Assembly (NCBI RefSeq): GCF_028858725.1
Contig: NC_084774.1
Span: 1,886,001 to 1,950,000, forward strand
Source of the DNA: Colius striatus
Taxonomy: Eukaryota; Chordata; Aves; Coliiformes; Coliidae
Length of the DNA: 64,000 bases
Direction of reading: 5' to 3'
Part shown: positions 59,683 to 64,000 of the stretch, piece by piece
How the letters are laid out: the number at the start of each line of letters is the position of its first letter
How positions within the stretch are numbered: the stretch's first letter is position 1
Translations under genes and position numbers: made by a program
Notes under the pieces: generated by a model
Told to the model about the DNA's origin: nothing
Database searches by the model: none
Seen by the model: only the letters and a program-made list of their open reading frames with translations

Positions 59683-60246
59683 CACTCGTGTTTGTGCCTC
59701 TGTCGGGCAGCGATGACAGGGGGTGGATGTGTGGAGGGAGGGCAGTGCGGCTGGTACAGCCAGGGCTGCCGGGAGAGGCTGCCAGGGCACGGCCACGCCG
59801 GGTTTGGCACCCTGGGCACAGACCCACCAGGTGCCAGAGCGATGTCTGGCTCCAACCCGGAGCTGAGGGCAGAGAGCCCTGTGGGGCACAGAGCCCAGCG
59901 ACCCGCAGCCACGGCACACACCCGACCATGGGCAGGGGCAGCCGGTGCCCACGCCCCAGCCTGGCGTGGATGCCACTGGCAAAGCTGCCCACGGTGGGCC
60001 AGCTCCTCGCTTGGTACCCTCAGTGCTTGGATGCTGTGATTTATTTCTGACTCGCTGGGTTGATGTGCTCAGCGAAGGGCTGGTCTGCAGCCAGCAGAGA
60101 TCAAAGCACCTCGGGGAAACCTGCACCAAGCTCAGGCGCTGCCAGCCTCGGCCTTGGCTGCCCTCGGCCTGCGCTGATGGAATCGCTGTGGATGTGCTGC
60201 CCCAGCTCTCAGAAACAGCAGCAAAGTGGGGCTGAAGGAGGATCAT
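59683..60246. other. Non-coding spacer
   Basis: No gene or repeat recognised. Probably intron of the long DLGAP4 isoform, because the long-isoform exons are not in the window and must lie further right. Confidence 0.45.
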
Positions 60247-60640
60247 AGATTCACAGAATCATTTGGTTGTTAAAGCCCCTGAAGCTGCGGCAGCCCCAGC
60301 CCTGCCCTCACCCTGCCCAGCCCAGCACTGACCCACAGCCCTCAGCACCTCAGCCCCACGGCTTTGGGATCCCTCCAGGGCTGGGCACTGCCCCAGCTCC
60401 CTGGGCAGCCTGGCACAGGGCTCACACCCCTCTCAGGGAACAGTTCTGCCTCAGCTCCAACCTCAACCTCCCCTGGGGCAACGTGAGGCTGTTTCCTCTT
60501 GTCCTGTCACCGTTACTGGGGAGCAGAGACTGACCCCAGCTCCCTGCAGCCTCCTGTTAGGGAGTGTCAGAGAGTGCTCCTGTCTCCCCTCAGCCTCCTC
60601 TTCTCCAGGCTCAACACCCACAGGACCTTCAGCTGGATCC
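60247..60640 (-). mobile_element. CR1 LINE 3' fragment (antisense to +)
   Basis: It begins with the inverted CR1 terminus (ttcacagaatcattt) and continues with the same GC-rich subfamily landmarks as the 7.2-kb copy, through 'cagcctcctcttctccaggct', then breaks off near 60640. Confidence 0.88.
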
Positions 60641-61070
60641 CTCAGGACCTCTCCAGAGGTAGCCCCAAGACCTGGGACATGCAGCCCAGGGCTTCTCCTC
60701 TCCGCTGCCTCAAAACAAGGAAACTTGTTTTCAGTTCAGCTGCCTCTGGGCTGGGGAGCAGTGAGCAGCTCTGGGCTGGGAGCCGCTCTGCAAGGCCCTG
60801 AGCCCATCTCTTCCTGAATCCTCATGAATCCTTGTGCCTCAGCAGATGAAAAACGTAGTGGAAACGCATGAAGGAGAGGAAAAGCAACCCAGAACAAGGG
60901 AAACACACACAAAGATATCCCCAGTCACCCATGCTGTCTGGAACCCTGCCGTGCCAAGGCCTGGCTGCGTGGCCTCACCATGCTCCCCCAGCCCTGCTGC
61001 CCCGGCACACGTGTGTGCCTCAGCCAAGACCCCTGTGGGTCACTGCTGGGCTGTTCCAGCAGTGGCACGA
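60641..61070. other. Non-coding spacer
   Basis: Nothing recognisable. Confidence 0.45.
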
Positions 61071-61872
61071 GCCCCATGGCACAGCAGGGGATGCAGAGCG
61101 GTGCTGAGCACCAGCCCGTGGCACAGCAGGGGATGCAGAGTGGTGCTGAGCACCAGCCCCGTGGCACAGCAGGGGATGCAGAGCGGTGCTGAGCACCAGT
61201 CCATGGCACAGCAGGGGATGCAGAGCGGTGCTGAGCACCAGCCCATGGCACAGCAGGGGATGCAGAGCGGTGCTGAGCACCAGCCCTGTGGCACAGCGGG
61301 GGATGCAGAGCGGTGCTGAGCACCAGCCCGTGGCACAACAGGGGATGCAGAGCGGTGCTGAGCACCAGCCCATGGCACAGCAGGGGATGCAGAGCGGTGC
61401 TGAGCACCAGCCCATGGCACAGCAGGGGATGCAGAGCGGTGCTGAGCACCAGCCCTGTGGCACAGCGGGGGATGCAGAGCGGTGCTGAGCACCAGCCCCG
61501 TGGCATAGCAGGGGATGCAGAGTGGTGCTGAGCACCAGCCCGTGGCACAGCAGGGGATGCAGAGCGGTGCTGAGCACCAGCCCATGGCACAGCAGGGGAT
61601 GCAGAGCGGTGCTGAGCACCAGCCCGTGGCACAGCAGGGGATGCAGAGCGGTGCTGAGCACCAGCCCGTGGCACAACAGGGGATGCAGAGCGGTGCTGAG
61701 CACCAGCCCATGGCACAGCAGGGGATGCAGAGTGGTGCTGAGCACCAGCCCCGTGGCACAGCAGGGGATGCAGAGCGGTGCTGAGCACCAGCCCCATGGC
61801 ACAGCAGGGGATGCAGAGTGGTGCTGAGCACCAGCCCGTGGCACAGCAGGGGATGCAGAGCGGTGCTGAGCA
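61071..61872 (+). repeat. 42-bp minisatellite
   Basis: About nineteen copies of a 42-43-bp unit with the landmarks GGCACAGCAGGGGATGCAG, GCGGTGCTGAGCACCAG and CC(A/G)TGG. The unit contains the inverted repeat GGTGCTGAGCACC, so each copy can form a small hairpin. Because 42 is divisible by three, frames remain open; none is a gene. Confidence 0.97.
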
Positions 61873-64000
61873 TGGCCAGCACAGCCACACAAGCAGCACT
61901 GGGGCTGCCTGGCACCTTCTCCCGCAGCAGGGCCAGTGCCAGGCCCCCAGCCCCAGGCCAGGTCTCCGCTGTGTGCTGCGCCCTCACACCGCCGTGCCCC
62001 GGCTCCCCGCTGCTGCTCTCCCAGAGGCACCCCTTGGTGCTTTGGTTTCTCCTTCTCTCCCTTGAGGACAGCACCGTGGACTCCCTTCCCTGCCATCAAG
62101 GCTGATAAAAGCAAGCAACAAGAAGGCCTTGGCTTTCTGACCACATCACCAAAGCATAATGCTGGCAGCTGCCTTTCTCTCCGTGCCTTTGTGGATGGGG
62201 AGGGCCGCCTGGGCCTGGCCCTGGCGCCGGGCCCACGTCCCAGCACTAAGTCAATGGCAGCTGCTTGCCCGTCCCCTGGGTGGGCACAGCATCGTGGTGG
62301 GCTGCAGCTCCCCCTTCCCGGGGGCCGGGCACGGGGCGTTTCATGGGGCTCAGCCCGCCGCAGCCGTTCTGGGGTGCTGGAGAGCCACGTGCTGGCAGAG
62401 CTGGGCAGCAAAGGGCACCGGGCGCAGCTTTGTGAGGCACGAGGGCCGAGCGTTTTGGCCACGGGCTTCCTGGTGTCTGGGCACAGGGCTGCTGTAATCA
62501 CAGGGGAAAGATCAGAGGTGGGAACGACCCGGTAGGTATGGAGAGAAACAGCTGTCAGGAGTTGGTTTGTGTCCTACAGGCGCTTGAGTACATCACAGAA
62601 ACACACAGCGGCCTTTTCCCTTCCGAACGCTGATGGAGGCGCAACAGAAACCTCTCCTTGGCACACAGACACACACACGCACACTCTAATCCCTTCCTGC
62701 TGGTGTGTCAGAGAGAGCTATTTCTGGAACGTGAAATCTAGGTCAAAAAGAAGGAGAAAATCTGAAGGGAATGATAACAGTGTCTGTCCTCAGAGGCCAC
62801 CCGGGGTCACCTGGGCTGATAGGATTAGCAGAGGGGCCGCACCATGGGGGGCCCGGCCTGCTTTGCTTTGCCTTTGCTTTCTCACCAACACCTTTTCCCC
62901 ACAAAGAGAAGACATGACAGCTGAGAGAGGAGAGGAGCAGCACTTGCCTTCCTACCCAAAGCCCAGGTGATCATGTCACACAGAGGGGCAGGAGGAGGGT
63001 GTCTGTACCGGCGCGCAGCAGCGAGTTGCCCAGGAGCCCCACATGCTGAGCCAGCCCTTGGGGGTTTGGTCAGCACAACGCTGCTTTGTGCAGGGATGTG
63101 TGCAGGCACTTTGTCCTCCCCCCACAAGAGCTGCAGTGCCAGGGCCTGGGCTGGGATCTGCCTCCTCTGGGGGCAGGCAGGGCTCCCCCACAGCAATGGT
63201 CCTGGGCGCCACCTCCCATCTAGTGATGAGAAGGAAGGGAGGAAGCCGGCTGGAGGCTGCAGGGCGGCTGTGCTGGTGGGTCTGCAGGGAGCATCTCCCC
63301 CAGGCAGCCTGCTCAGGCCCAGCCTGGGCTTGGCAAAGCTCTGGCACGCAGAGTGGCACAGCGTGTGTGCAGCCCTGGCAGTTGTTTATGGGAGGGCTGG
63401 TGGCTCTCAGTTATGAGCCTCATGCGTGGCTCTGGTTGGGGTGAAAGCTGGGCCAGCCTGAAGGGCTCCAGGAGCTGTGCTTCCTGTGCTGGGCTGGGGG
63501 CCTGCAGTGGAGCTGCCATCACAGGGTCAGCAGAAAGGGAGAACTGGAGAGCTGCTGCCCTCCAGAGCTCACACGCTCGGGGACACCTTAACCGTGGGTG
63601 AGAGGTCCACAGACAGCCCAGCTGTGGAGCAAGAGGCAGAGCTGGATGCCCTGGCCTCCCTGGCAGAGTTCTGGGCACCAGCTAAAGAGCTGAGCACCTG
63701 GACTTTGTGGGAACAGGCTGCCAAGTCCCAGGGCAGGATGCTCTGTGCAAGGGGGATGCTGCCAGACGGCACAGAGACCACTGGGAAGAACGAGTAGGAA
63801 CTGCCTTGGTGTGAGCTTTCCCTGCTGACCCAGTGCATAGGGCAGGGGCTGAGCTCTCTGCACTGTGGATTCTCACCTCCTTTTGCTGTGCTTCGCTCCC
63901 CTCTGCTTTCCTGTTTCCCCTGGACATCAAACATTCAGCCCTGTCTTGCAAGCAGCCTATTAAGCAAGCAATTCCCAGTGTTGCCTCTAATAAGAAGGAG
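61873..64000. other. Right-hand flank, no gene recognised
   Basis: GC-rich, non-repetitive sequence with a short (CA)n-like run near 62670-62685. No long-isoform DLGAP4 exon and no other gene could be read on either strand. Confidence 0.5.

Noticed and set aside
60925-62501. Reverse-strand frames of 324-493 codons (HRSASPAVPRAGAQ-type)
   Set aside because: The 42-bp minisatellite is a multiple of three and stays open. Not a gene.

Overview
The window is vertebrate nuclear DNA, almost certainly from a bird. It has spliced genes with CpG-island promoters, several CR1 LINE fragments and very GC-rich minisatellites, as is typical of an avian microchromosome. Two protein-coding genes can be read: TGIF2 on the + strand and DLGAP4 on the - strand. 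They converge. In mammals the same neighbourhood lies on human chromosome 20q11.23. Species and order (a songbird is possible) cannot be fixed from the sequence.

Layout. 1-1.96 kb: flank with one CR1 fragment. 1.96-3.31 kb: TGIF2 CpG island and leader exon. 3.35-8.80 kb: the two TGIF2 coding exons (259 aa, TALE homeodomain repressor), separated by a 4.7-kb intron that carries a 1.2-kb minisatellite and a CR1. 8.80-10.79 kb: TGIF2 3' UTR with a 45-bp minisatellite and a canonical polyA signal. 10.8-13.47 kb: intergenic, with antisense CR1 pieces running into a 22-bp minisatellite, then a promoter-like CpG island that has no recognisable gene. 13.48-17.49 kb: inferred DLGAP4 3' UTR containing a 2.4-kb 22-bp minisatellite. 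17.49-26.89 kb: the six shared 3' coding exons of DLGAP4, with a G-quadruplex-rich minisatellite in the last intron. 26.9-58.8 kb: one 32-kb intron with an internal CpG island. 58.3-59.5 kb: CpG-island promoter and first exon of the short DLGAP4 isoform. 59.5-64 kb: non-coding, with a CR1 and a 42-bp minisatellite; probably intron of the long DLGAP4 isoform.

The short DLGAP4 isoform can be assembled completely from seven exons (451 aa). All junctions are in phase and every intron is GT-AG. It keeps two dynein-light-chain-type motifs, the GKAP homology domain and the C-terminal Shank PDZ ligand. It lacks the N-terminal PSD-95-binding part, whose exons are not in the window. TGIF2 and DLGAP4 have unrelated jobs: TGF-beta/retinoid transcriptional repression and postsynaptic scaffolding.

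The main points for a second look are: a CGG-repeat-encoded arginine stretch spliced in frame onto TGIF2; the DLGAP4 3' UTR array with over 100 UGUGUG-bearing units; an orphan CpG-island promoter between the genes; a minisatellite that seems to have been born from a CR1; and two CpG islands or donors that suggest extra DLGAP4 or antisense transcripts. Conservation, expression and exact transcript ends cannot be judged from sequence alone.
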